Both the position numbers and the translations under genes were made by a program. The notes under the pieces were generated by a model. That model saw nothing but the letters and a program-made list of their open reading frames with translations, did not search any database and had not been told where the DNA came from. Positions 6,308 to 12,082 of a stretch of DNA of 13,234 bases are shown here, piece by piece. The stretch comes from Campylobacteraceae bacterium (GTDB lineage Bacteria; Campylobacterota; Campylobacteria; Campylobacterales; Sulfurovaceae): contig JALSQB010000086.1 in NCBI GenBank assembly GCA_026985655.1, positions 1 to 13,234 of the forward strand, written 5' to 3'. Each line of letters starts with the position of its first letter. Position 1 is the stretch's first letter.

Positions 6308-8195
6308 CTTCAATGGGTTTGTTTAGGTGATCATTCATACCCGACTCCTTGCTTTTTGCGACATCTTCTTTCATTGCAGAAGCTGTTACCGCGATAATAG
6401 GAATGGTTTTATCTGTTTCTCTAATAACTTTTGCTGCTTCATAACCATCTAAAATAGGCATCTGAATATCCATTAAAATAAGGTCATAGCGATTTTTAGC
6501 ATGTAAGGCAATTGCCTCTTCTCCATTTTCAGCAATATCTATGATGATTTTAGAGTCTTCAAGTAACCCTATCACAATCTCTTGGTTAATCATATTGTCT
6601 TCAGCAACTAAGATGCGTTTCCCTTCAAGGCTATTTATCTCTTGTTCTAATTTAGATACAGTTTTTTCGTTAGCTATTTTTTCGTCGTGATATTTATCCT
6701 CAAGTTCTTTGAGTTCAATCTCAAAAATAAAAGTACTCCCTTGATTGTATTTACTCTCTACCCAAATTTCTCCATTCATCATCTCTACAAGTTGTTTTGA
6801 AATGGTTAATCCTAACCCTGTCCCCTCATAATTACGACTAGAAGTTCCATCGGCTTGTGTAAAGGCATTAAATACATTTTTTTGTTCTTCTTTTTTTAAA
6901 CCTCTTCCTGTATCTTTAATTTGAAATTGAAAACGGTTTTGATGAACTTTAGAAACGCTTAGTGAAATAGTCCCTTCAGAAGTAAATTTAACAGCATTGG
7001 AGAGTAAATTATTAAGTATTTGTGAAAGACGTAAAGAATCTCCGTAGAATAAAGTAGAGATGTTTTCTTCATAACTAAGTTTAAAATCTAAGCCTTTTTC
7101 ATCCATTTTAAAGCTTAAAAGATTGATTGCATTATCAATGACTTGATGTAGTTCAAAATTATTTTTTTCTAAAGAGAGTTTGCCTGCTTCTATTTTTGAT
7201 ATATCTAGCACGTTATTGATGATACCCAGTAGATTTTTGGCTGAAGTGTCTATTTTTTGAATAAAATCTCTTTGCTTTTTATTGAGTTTTGTTTGTAAGG
7301 TAAGATAAGACATTCCAATAATACCATTCATAGGCGTACGAATTTCATGGCTCATATTGGCTAAAAATTCTGATTTTATTTTAGCCGTCTTTTCAGCTTT
7401 CTCTTTTAACTTTTCCATCGCCATATAATCTTTTTCAAGTTTTGTCTTGAGTAGATTAAATTGTTGCATTACGCGACCAATTTCATCGTCATGTTCTATT
7501 GGAATTTTTTTTGAAAAGTCTGGACGTTGTGTGTTTAAATTTCGAACAATATATTCTATCTTGCTAAATCGTCTTTGTACGTGCTTGTAGAGAAAATAGA
7601 TTAATGTAGCAACAATCAAGAGTGCTGCAAGAGAAAAAAGTATGGTAAATTTAAAGTAACTTTGATTTTTTTGATCCAGTAGCTTTTTAGCATCGTTGAG
7701 TTTTTTAGTAGAGCTATTTTTTAAGCTTAAAAATATTTGTTGTTGCTTCTTATTTGCTTCTTGGAGTTCTTTGAGTTCTTGGGGATTAAACTCTTTTTTA
7801 TGGCTATATTGAAAGATGAATTTTTCGGTAATTTTATGGCTGTATTTATCATAATCATTAAACTCGTTAATGATTTTAGTGATATTGGTCTCTCTTCCAT
7901 ATTCGATAGAAGCTTTCAAGTTTTTTATAATATGCTCTTTTTTGCTGCTGACTCTATTTAGATTATCAAGCTCTCCCGTGGTAGCCGCATCTTCCAAGTT
8001 TTGTATTATTTTTTCTATTAAGTCTAGGTTTTCACGATCATAAAGGGCTATTTGTAATCTTTTACCTGTAATATTATGAACAGATTCAATGGTATTGTTT
8101 GTAAAAATATAGTTAATACTCATGTGTACCATAAAAAATAATATGGCAAGAACAGAGATAAAACGCAATCGCGATAAGATACTAAGGTGTGTCAT
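6258..8195 (-). CDS. Hybrid sensor histidine kinase (TM-sensor-TM-HAMP-HisKA-HATPase-REC)
   Basis: This is a 645-residue inner-membrane kinase. TM helices lie at about 12-31 and 182-203 and enclose a largely helical periplasmic region (about 32-180) without a recognisable ligand-binding fold. A HAMP linker spans about 204-257. HisKA carries the phosphorylated His283 in NMSHEIRTPMNG. The ATPase boxes are N (NNLLSNAVKFT, 395-405), G1 (DTGRG, 428-432), F (FNAFTQAD) and G2 (GTGLGL, 458-463). A receiver domain (about 527-642) has Glu532-Asp533, Asp576, Thr604 and Lys626. There is no HPt domain, so a separate HPt is expected; one is encoded 650 bp upstream. The start ATG has no clear Shine-Dalgarno, and a TATAAT lies 8-13 bases before it. 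Downstream starts would cut into TM1. It is likely co-transcribed with the small exported protein ending 63 nt upstream. Confidence 0.94.
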   Translation of the reverse strand: MTHLSILSRLRFISVLAILFFMVHMSINYIFTNNTIESVHNITGKRLQIALYDRENLDLIEKIIQNLEDAATTGELDNLNRVSSKKEHIIKNLKASIEYGRETNITKIINEFNDYDKYSHKITEKFIFQYSHKKEFNPQELKELQEANKKQQQIFLSLKNSSTKKLNDAKKLLDQKNQSYFKFTILFSLAALLIVATLIYFLYKHVQRRFSKIEYIVRNLNTQRPDFSKKIPIEHDDEIGRVMQQFNLLKTKLEKDYMAMEKLKEKAEKTAKIKSEFLANMSHEIRTPMNGIIGMSYLTLQTKLNKKQRDFIQKIDTSAKNLLGIINNVLDISKIEAGKLSLEKNNFELHQVIDNAINLLSFKMDEKGLDFKLSYEENISTLFYGDSLRLSQILNNLLSNAVKFTSEGTISLSVSKVHQNRFQFQIKDTGRGLKKEEQKNVFNAFTQADGTSSRNYEGTGLGLTISKQLVEMMNGEIWVESKYNQGSTFIFEIELKELEDKYHDEKIANEKTVSKLEQEINSLEGKRILVAEDNMINQEIVIGLLEDSKIIIDIAENGEEAIALHAKNRYDLILMDIQMPILDGYEAAKVIRETDKTIPIIAVTASAMKEDVAKSKESGMNDHLNKPIEVTHLYQTLLKYALPED

Positions 8196-8202
8196 AGTAA
8201 AA

Positions 8203-8208
8203 ATTATA
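8203..8208 (-). promoter_or_regulatory. TATAAT immediately upstream of the hybrid kinase start
   Basis: On the minus strand a perfect TATAAT (8208-8203) lies only 7 bases before the kinase ATG. If used, transcription would begin at about the start codon and give a leaderless message, which would fit the missing Shine-Dalgarno. In AT-rich DNA the match could equally be chance. Confidence 0.25.
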
Positions 8209-8258
8209 GTTAAGAAGACTTAATCTAAAATTTATTTACACCAGCATTTAATTTGCTA

Positions 8259-8648
8259 TTATTTAATCGTTATAAGTATTTGCCCTGTTTTAGGATTTTT
8301 TTCGTAGGTCATAACAGCTACTTTTTGTTTGGTAATTTTTTTAAGTTCCTTTTGAGATAGTTTTTTAGGAGGCTGTTTATCTCCTCTATAAATCTCTTTC
8401 ATCCAGTAGGCATGTAACTGTTTAGGGGTTTTTTGAATTATCTTTTGGTAAAACTCTTTAAACAGTTCTCGATTTTTAGTATCAAGAGGAATAACTTTAA
8501 TTCCATTAATAGTATTGCTCTTTTTTAAATAGAGACGTACTAAATCTTCTTGGCTAACTTTAGTAATTTTGTTGTGAATGTTCACTTCAATGCTAGAGTT
8601 CGCATAAGTAAATGCTGAAAGTAATAGGGTAAATATAAGTGTTTTCAT
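8259..8648 (-). CDS. Small exported PstS-like substrate-binding-fold protein
   Basis: The 129-residue product has a Sec signal peptide (MKTLIFTLLLSAFTYA, cleavage after residue 16). The mature part resembles the short phosphate-ABC-transporter substrate-binding-like proteins. Visible family features are VSQEDLVRLYLKKS (31-44), KVIPLDTKN (51-59), FYQKIIQKTPKQLHAYW (66-82), then RGDKQPP. It is far shorter than a true PstS (about 300 residues) and there is no pst transporter nearby. It precedes the hybrid kinase in the same orientation by 63 nt, so a role as periplasmic ligand-binding partner of that kinase is a reasonable inference. A ribosome site GAAGGAAC precedes the ATG. Ligand unknown. Confidence 0.78.
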   Translation of the reverse strand: MKTLIFTLLLSAFTYANSSIEVNIHNKITKVSQEDLVRLYLKKSNTINGIKVIPLDTKNRELFKEFYQKIIQKTPKQLHAYWMKEIYRGDKQPPKKLSQKELKKITKQKVAVMTYEKNPKTGQILITIK

Positions 8649-8684
8649 AATGTTCCTTCAAAAGTATATAAATTTCTTAAGAAG

Positions 8685-8690
8685 AGTATA
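8685..8690 (-). promoter_or_regulatory. Possible -10 box for the exported-protein/kinase operon
   Basis: TATACT on the minus strand (8690-8685) lies 37 bp before the ATG at 8648. The 201-bp gap 8649-8849 is extremely AT-rich and contains several other TATA-like matches, so this placement is tentative. Confidence 0.3.
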
Positions 8691-8691
8691 A

Positions 8692-8808
8692 ATCTATTTA
8701 AATAAATTTTTTCTTAAATTATATATTTAATAATAAAATAAATATTTTTTTTAAGTATTTTTTAAAAAATCTCATCTATTTAATTTAAATTTATTATTAT
8801 CTATTTAA
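8692..8808. repeat. Three direct copies of ATCTATTTAA upstream of the exported-protein/kinase operon
   Basis: ATCTATTTAA occurs at 8692-8701, 8774-8783 and 8799-8808. The last two are 25 bp apart. All three lie in the AT-rich gap between the HPt gene and the exported-protein gene, upstream of the likely promoter. Direct-repeat half-sites of about 10 bp are the usual target form of OmpR-family regulators, so these are candidate binding sites for the neighbouring regulator; base composition makes chance matches possible. Confidence 0.4.
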
Positions 8809-8815
8809 AGGCGTT

Positions 8816-8843
8816 AAAATAAGAAGAAAGAACATTTGTTCTT
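8816..8843 (-). terminator. Weak intrinsic terminator after the HPt gene
   Basis: Seven nt past the HPt stop on the minus strand, AAGAACA (8843-8837) pairs perfectly with TGTTCTT (8834-8828) across a 2-nt gap. It is followed by the T-rich TCTTCTTATTTT (8827-8816). The stem is AT-rich, so termination may be partial. Confidence 0.45.
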
Positions 8844-8849
8844 CGATGC

Positions 8850-9161
8850 TTATGCTAAATCATCTATAATTGATGTTAAAAGTTTTGAAAATTTAGAGAA
8901 TTTTTCTTCTAGTTTCTTCTCTTCTAATTCTTTGCTTAAGTCGCTTAATTCCTGCATTCCTAGTGTTGAACTTAAGCCTTTTAAAGTATGCATTTCATTT
9001 TTAAAATTTTCATGATTGACTTTGTTTATGTCAAAGTTTTGATAACGTGTCAAAAAACTATTTAAAACTTTTAAGTAGAGTTTTCTGTTGCCATTTAGAT
9101 ATTTTAACCCTAAATCTATGTTAATATGTTGTGAATTAGGTAATCTAATCTCTTGATTCAT
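8850..9161 (-). CDS. Stand-alone histidine phosphotransfer (HPt) protein
   Basis: This 103-residue cytoplasmic protein shuttles a phosphoryl group between receiver domains. The HPt signature is clear in MHTLKGLSSTLGM, with His58 as phosphoacceptor, Lys61-Gly62 and Gly68 after it. The rest is helical, as expected for a four-helix bundle, and the length is normal for a single-domain HPt. The gene lies 12 nt downstream of the receiver gene, and the receiver's stop codon forms part of this gene's ribosome site (TAAGGAG, 7 nt from the ATG), so the two are translated from one message. The hybrid kinase nearby lacks an HPt domain, making this protein its likely partner (inference from context). Confidence 0.88.
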   Translation of the reverse strand: MNQEIRLPNSQHINIDLGLKYLNGNRKLYLKVLNSFLTRYQNFDINKVNHENFKNEMHTLKGLSSTLGMQELSDLSKELEEKKLEEKFSKFSKLLTSIIDDLA

Positions 9162-9173
9162 AAAGTGTTCTCC

Positions 9174-9539
9174 TTAGTTTAGGTACTTGGAAAAAGTTTG
9201 ATAGAGAATTTTAGCTTCAATAGGCTTTGAAAGATGCTCATTCATGCCTATTGCTTTGGTTTTTAATCTATCTTCTTTGGAGGAGTTAGAGGTCAGGGCA
9301 ATAATAGGAATGCTACTATTTTCAGTACGAATAATTTTTGTCGCCTCATATCCGTTCATAATAGGCATCTCTATGTCCATAACAATCATAGCGTAGTTGT
9401 TGTTTCTGGATTTCTCTACGGCTTCTTTCCCATTAGAAGCAATGTCGATATTGATGCCACTTCCTTCTAGTATATCTTGAAATATCTCTTGGTTAATAAC
9501 TTGGTCTTCTGTGAGAAGTACTTTTATTCCTGTTAGCAC
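9174..9539 (-). CDS. Single-domain receiver protein (hybrid-kinase type)
   Basis: The 121-residue product is one receiver domain with Glu11-Asp12, phosphoacceptor Asp55 (VMDIEMP), Thr83 and Lys105 (LSKPIE); no output domain follows. By hand alignment about half its residues match the receiver at the C-terminus of the nearby hybrid kinase, including the endings GMN-HL-KPIE and LYQT. The best available start is GTG at 9539; there is no in-frame ATG. The frame stays open 13 codons further upstream (NSHFRNQIDESKH) to a stop at 9579-9581, and that stretch reads like a kinase-receiver linker. It may therefore be the surviving C-terminal part, with the HPt, of a truncated hybrid kinase, or it may be a working shuttle or phosphate sink. 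The ribosome site is weak (GTAAG). Confidence 0.85.
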   Translation of the reverse strand: MLTGIKVLLTEDQVINQEIFQDILEGSGINIDIASNGKEAVEKSRNNNYAMIVMDIEMPIMNGYEATKIIRTENSSIPIIALTSNSSKEDRLKTKAIGMNEHLSKPIEAKILYQTFSKYLN

Positions 9540-9567
9540 ATGCTTACTTTCATCTATTTGATTTCTA

Positions 9568-9612
9568 AAATGTGAATTTTAATAGCATAGTTGGTAACAA
9601 ATGTGAATTTTA
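9568..9612. repeat. 14-bp direct repeat, 31-bp period, between divergent genes
   Basis: AAATGTGAATTTTA occurs exactly at 9568-9581 and at 9599-9612. The copies are 31 bp apart start to start, about three helical turns, so both would face the same side of DNA. They flank the candidate -10 box of the receiver gene. This looks like a pair of operator sites; the first copy also overlaps the in-frame stop upstream of the receiver. Confidence 0.55.
9584..9589 (-). promoter_or_regulatory. Possible -10 box for the receiver-HPt pair
   Basis: TATGCT on the minus strand (9589-9584) lies about 45 bp before the GTG start. The same TATGCT, within a matching CTATGCTA octamer, recurs on the plus strand before the divergent TlpA-like gene. 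A perfect TATAAT at 9617-9612 on the minus strand is an alternative. Confidence 0.35.
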
Positions 9613-9685
9613 TTATATTTTGTATTAAATTAAATATAATATAATATAATGGAACTAATAAAGTAATTTTAAATAAAAATTTTGC

Positions 9686-9691
9686 TATGCT
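9686..9691 (+). promoter_or_regulatory. Probable -10 box for the TlpA-like/rhodanese operon
   Basis: TATGCT at 9686-9691 is preceded by TTTTTGC, the T-rich extended -10 form seen before other genes here. Transcription would start near 9698, 18 nt before the ATG. Just upstream, 9633-9650 is a run of overlapping TATAA units that offers further weak -10 matches. Confidence 0.45.
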
Positions 9692-9715
9692 ATGAACTTT
9701 TGAATAAGGATAAAT

Positions 9716-10306
9716 ATGCGTAAATTTCAAGTTATTATACTATTTACATTACTATTGGTGATTGTGGCACTTTTCTATTTTGGTGGTCTTGGTAAGCAGA
9801 TAGGCTTAAAAGGGACAAAAGCAATAGAGTTTATTTCTGCTACGAGCATTGTTTCGAATTCAGACTTTACCTTTAAAACGGTCAAAGGTAAAGAGATTGA
9901 GATTCGTGTTGAAGATAAGGTATTTAACATTAAAGGCATGGAGAACAAAACAGTCTTTTTAAAAGTTTTTGGCTGGGACTGTAAATATTGTAAAAAAGAG
10001 ATTCCTGAGTTGGTAAACTTAAAAAAGAGATTGGGTGAGTCTTTTGAGGTTGTTGCCATAGAAGCACAAAACCATACTCTTGAAGAGTCTCTTAATAAGA
10101 TAAAAGAGTATGGAATTAACTATGATATTATCTCAGGAACATCTCATCAAGATTTTTATGCTTATTTACAAGCCAAATATGGCTGGACGGGGATTATTCC
10201 TTTGACCATTGTTATTTCAAAAGAGGGTAAGGTATTGGCTTTTGAATTAGGTGCAAAATCTTACTCTCTTTCTGAATTAGTAAAAGCTTCATTAGCAAGA
10301 GAGTAG
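9716..10306 (+). CDS. TlpA-like membrane-anchored thioredoxin-fold protein
   Basis: The 196-residue product has an uncleaved-looking N-terminal hydrophobic anchor (about 5-24) and a periplasmic thioredoxin-fold domain. The redox motif is WDCKYCKKEIPEL, with Cys89 and Cys92 (CxxC, KY between) followed by the Pro97 typical of TlpA/ResA-type reductases. The cis-proline loop is GIIPLTIV (Pro162). Such proteins keep periplasmic cysteines reduced, for example during cytochrome c maturation, or serve thiol delivery in sulfur oxidation; the partner here is unknown. The ATG is set by AAGGA five nt upstream. The next gene, an exported rhodanese-fold protein, begins 2 nt after the stop, which suggests a joint role in periplasmic sulfur or thiol chemistry. 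Confidence 0.88.
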   Translation: MRKFQVIILFTLLLVIVALFYFGGLGKQIGLKGTKAIEFISATSIVSNSDFTFKTVKGKEIEIRVEDKVFNIKGMENKTVFLKVFGWDCKYCKKEIPELVNLKKRLGESFEVVAIEAQNHTLEESLNKIKEYGINYDIISGTSHQDFYAYLQAKYGWTGIIPLTIVISKEGKVLAFELGAKSYSLSELVKASLARE

Positions 10307-10308
10307 TG

Positions 10309-10983
10309 ATGCATAAATTACTAATTGGTACGATTGTTTTACTAGGACTACTCTATGGTGAATCAGACACAGGCTGTTCGGTTGCCAATATATTAAAAAA
10401 TACTAATGACAATCTGTTAAATACGCATACCGAGCCTAATTGTGAGAATGAACAAGCTAGCACAATCACTGCGATTACTCCAACTCTTAAATCGGTTAAG
10501 GTTTTACACAACAATGAAAATGTAACCATACAAAGAGAAGTGAAAAGCAAAGATCTCACTTGTCCTCCTTTTTGTATTGAACCTATGCATATTAAAGATG
10601 TTGTTACTGTATCTGAAGTGGAAGTTTTGGCTTTTATAGATAAACTAAAAGAGAAAAAAGCACGTTTACTCATTGATATTAGAAAAAATAGTCTCTATGA
10701 AGAGGGAACCATTCCTGGTGCAATTAATTTGCCATTGAGTATGTTAGCTGATGATAGTAAATATCAGACCAAAGTCTTAACACTTCTAGGGGCAAAGAAA
10801 AAAAATGGCAAATGGTTCTTTAAACAGGCTCAATCACTCCTTATATTTGGCACTTCTTCCATAACAGATGACGCATCTTCTGCCATAAAAAAGCTTTTAG
10901 CCTTGGGTTATCCTAGTAATAAACTACTTTATTATCGTGGAGGCATTAACGCGTGGAAAGCATTAGGACTAACTGTTTATTAG
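10309..10983 (+). CDS. Exported rhodanese-fold protein lacking the catalytic cysteine
   Basis: This is a 224-residue periplasmic protein. A short signal peptide covers about residues 1-17. A linker region of about 85 residues contains CPPFC (Cys85 and Cys89). A rhodanese domain (about 100-224) follows, with LLIDIRKNSLYEEGTIPGAINLP (split by position: IDIR at 122-125, GTIPGAINLP at 133-142) and a closing YYRGGINAWKALG. At the active-site loop, where rhodaneses have Cys after the fourth strand, the sequence reads LLIFGTSSITDD, so Gly181 replaces the catalytic Cys. Sulfur transfer by the usual persulfide is thus unlikely unless the CPPFC cysteines take part; binding or redox roles remain possible. 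The ATG at 10309 is preferred; GTG at 10306, overlapping the previous stop, is the alternative. It forms an operon with the TlpA-like gene. Confidence 0.85.
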   Translation: MHKLLIGTIVLLGLLYGESDTGCSVANILKNTNDNLLNTHTEPNCENEQASTITAITPTLKSVKVLHNNENVTIQREVKSKDLTCPPFCIEPMHIKDVVTVSEVEVLAFIDKLKEKKARLLIDIRKNSLYEEGTIPGAINLPLSMLADDSKYQTKVLTLLGAKKKNGKWFFKQAQSLLIFGTSSITDDASSAIKKLLALGYPSNKLLYYRGGINAWKALGLTVY

Positions 10984-11017
10984 TATTTTTACCCAAATTA
11001 ATCCTGTTTACTTAAAA

Positions 11018-11047
11018 TAAACTTAATTTAAATAATTTTTAAGTTTA
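11018..11047. repeat. AT-rich inverted repeat upstream of rplM
   Basis: TAAACTTAA (11018-11026) and TTAAGTTTA (11039-11047) are perfect reverse complements with a 12-nt spacer. The right arm ends 6 bp before the rplM -10 box, so it covers the -35 region. It also lies 35 bp after the rhodanese stop and could help end that transcript, but no U-run follows. Confidence 0.4.
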
Positions 11048-11053
11048 AAAAGA

Positions 11054-11059
11054 TATACT
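11054..11059 (+). promoter_or_regulatory. Probable -10 box for rplM-rpsI
   Basis: TATACT at 11054-11059 lies about 56 bp before the rplM ATG, with transcription expected to start near 11066. No -35 consensus is seen; AT-rich DNA and an inverted repeat occupy that position. Confidence 0.5.
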
Positions 11060-11062
11060 TCG

Positions 11063-11092
11063 CCCACAAAAGTTCATAGCAACTGTTATGGG
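11063..11092 (+). promoter_or_regulatory. Imperfect hairpin in the rplM leader (possible attenuator or L13 site)
   Basis: The arms 11063-11074 (CCCACAAAAGTT) and 11081-11092 (AACTGTTATGGG) pair over 12 positions with two mismatches around a 6-nt loop. TTTATTTT follows directly. This combines the form of a weak terminator with the position of a leader control element. In E. coli L13 is known to repress its own operon through the leader; whether this hairpin does the same is inference. Confidence 0.4.
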
Positions 11093-11115
11093 TTTATTTT
11101 AACTAAGGATATTAC

Positions 11116-11541
11116 ATGAAATTAACATCTGTAATGAAGCCTCATGAAGTTCAAAGAGATTGGATTCTTATTGATGCTGAGGGAAAAACATTTGGTCGTA
11201 TTTTAACAGACGTAGCAACTTTTTTAAGAGGTAAACACAAACCATCATTTACGCCAAATGTTGATTGTGGTGATTACGTTGTAATCATTAACGCTGAAAA
11301 AGCAAAGTTTACAGGAAACAAACTTAAAACTAAAGAGTACTTTACACACTCAGGTTACTTTGGTTCTACAAAAAGTAAAAAACTAGATGAGATGCTAGAA
11401 GAAAAAACTGAAAAACTTTACAGATTGGCTGTAAGAGGTATGCTTCCAAAGACTACTTTAGGTCGTGCGATGCTTAAAAAACTAAAAGTATATGCAGGGT
11501 CAGAACATCCTCATACTGCACAAATTAACAAGGACGCGTAA
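11116..11541 (+). CDS. rplM: 50S ribosomal protein L13
   Basis: This is a large-subunit ribosomal protein of 141 residues, the usual bacterial length. The N-terminal WILIDAEGKTFGRI, the GKHKPSFTPNVDCGDYVVIINA block and the C-terminal VRGMLPKTTLGRAMLKKLKVYAG are all family hallmarks (the blocks lie at about 16-29, 39-60 and 107-130). TAAGGAT precedes the ATG at good spacing. rpsI follows after 2 nt, the conserved bacterial pairing. Confidence 0.97.
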   Translation: MKLTSVMKPHEVQRDWILIDAEGKTFGRILTDVATFLRGKHKPSFTPNVDCGDYVVIINAEKAKFTGNKLKTKEYFTHSGYFGSTKSKKLDEMLEEKTEKLYRLAVRGMLPKTTLGRAMLKKLKVYAGSEHPHTAQINKDA

Positions 11542-11543
11542 TT

Positions 11544-11933
11544 ATGGCAACTATCTATGCAACAGGAAAAAGAAAAGCAGCGATTGCTAAAGTTTGGCTA
11601 ACACCAGGTAAAGGTGAGATGACAATTAATGGTAAAACATTAGATGAGTGGTTAGGTGGACATGAGACACTTAAAATGAAAGTTAGACTTCCACTTGAAG
11701 CGACTAAACAACTTGAATCAGTAGATATTAAAGCTTCTACACTTGGTGGTGGTTACTCTGCTCAAGCTGATGCCCTTAAACACGGAATTAGTAAAGCATT
11801 GGTAGCCTATGAAGAGTCGTTTAGAACTATTTTGAAACCAATGGGACTTATGACACGAGATTCACGTGTTGTTGAGCGTAAAAAACCAGGTAAGAAAAAA
11901 GCGAGACGTTCTCCACAATTCTCAAAACGTTAA
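11544..11933 (+). CDS. rpsI: 30S ribosomal protein S9
   Basis: This is a small-subunit protein of 129 residues, normal length. ATGKRKAAIAKVWL at 5-18 and the invariant basic tail ending KKARRSPQFSKR identify it. The tail's last residues reach toward the P-site tRNA in known ribosome structures. AAGGA about ten nt before the ATG serves as ribosome site inside the rplM end. The operon ends here at a strong terminator. Confidence 0.97.
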   Translation: MATIYATGKRKAAIAKVWLTPGKGEMTINGKTLDEWLGGHETLKMKVRLPLEATKQLESVDIKASTLGGGYSAQADALKHGISKALVAYEESFRTILKPMGLMTRDSRVVERKKPGKKKARRSPQFSKR

Positions 11934-11975
11934 TCGTTTACTTTTACGTTTTCTTCAAAAAGCCTTTTTGGCTCT

Positions 11976-11998
11976 CCTCTTCGTATGAAGAGGTTTTT
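11976..11998 (+). terminator. Intrinsic terminator of rplM-rpsI
   Basis: CCTCTTC (11976-11982) and GAAGAGG (11987-11993) form a perfect 7-bp stem with the loop GTAT, followed directly by TTTTT. A smaller hairpin, AGCC-TTTTT-GGCT at 11961-11973, lies just before it. This is the only strong Rho-independent terminator in the window. Confidence 0.9.
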
Positions 11999-12046
11999 AA
12001 AAGCTTTTTTCTTCTACTTCTTCTCTCTTTTCTAATTTAAAAATGC

Positions 12047-12052
12047 TAAAAT
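12047..12052 (+). promoter_or_regulatory. Probable -10 box for mqnD
   Basis: TAAAAT at 12047-12052, preceded by TGC (extended -10), predicts a transcription start near 12059. That leaves about 24 nt before the ATG at 12083 but only 12 nt before the ATG at 12071, which supports the downstream start. Confidence 0.45.
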
Positions 12053-12082
12053 ACACCATATTAACAAAAGATGATTATTATT

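Noticed and set aside
7737..7961. Plus-strand hydrophobic frame of 74 codons antisense to the hybrid kinase
   Set aside because: The hydrophobic look comes from the reverse of Lys/Glu-rich helical codons in the kinase sensor region.
8649..8849. Possible small RNA or missed small gene in the 201-bp AT-rich gap
   Set aside because: No frame with a ribosome site and no stable structured segment is visible beyond the weak terminator and short repeats.
9633..9650. Run of TATAA units as a possible microsatellite or origin-type AT tract
   Set aside because: It is only about three short units in already AT-rich intergenic DNA, with no DnaA-like boxes seen nearby.
9775..10673. Two minus-strand frames (9775-10059 and 10353-10673)
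   Set aside because: They are antisense to the TlpA-like and rhodanese-fold genes, which have clear motifs and ribosome sites.
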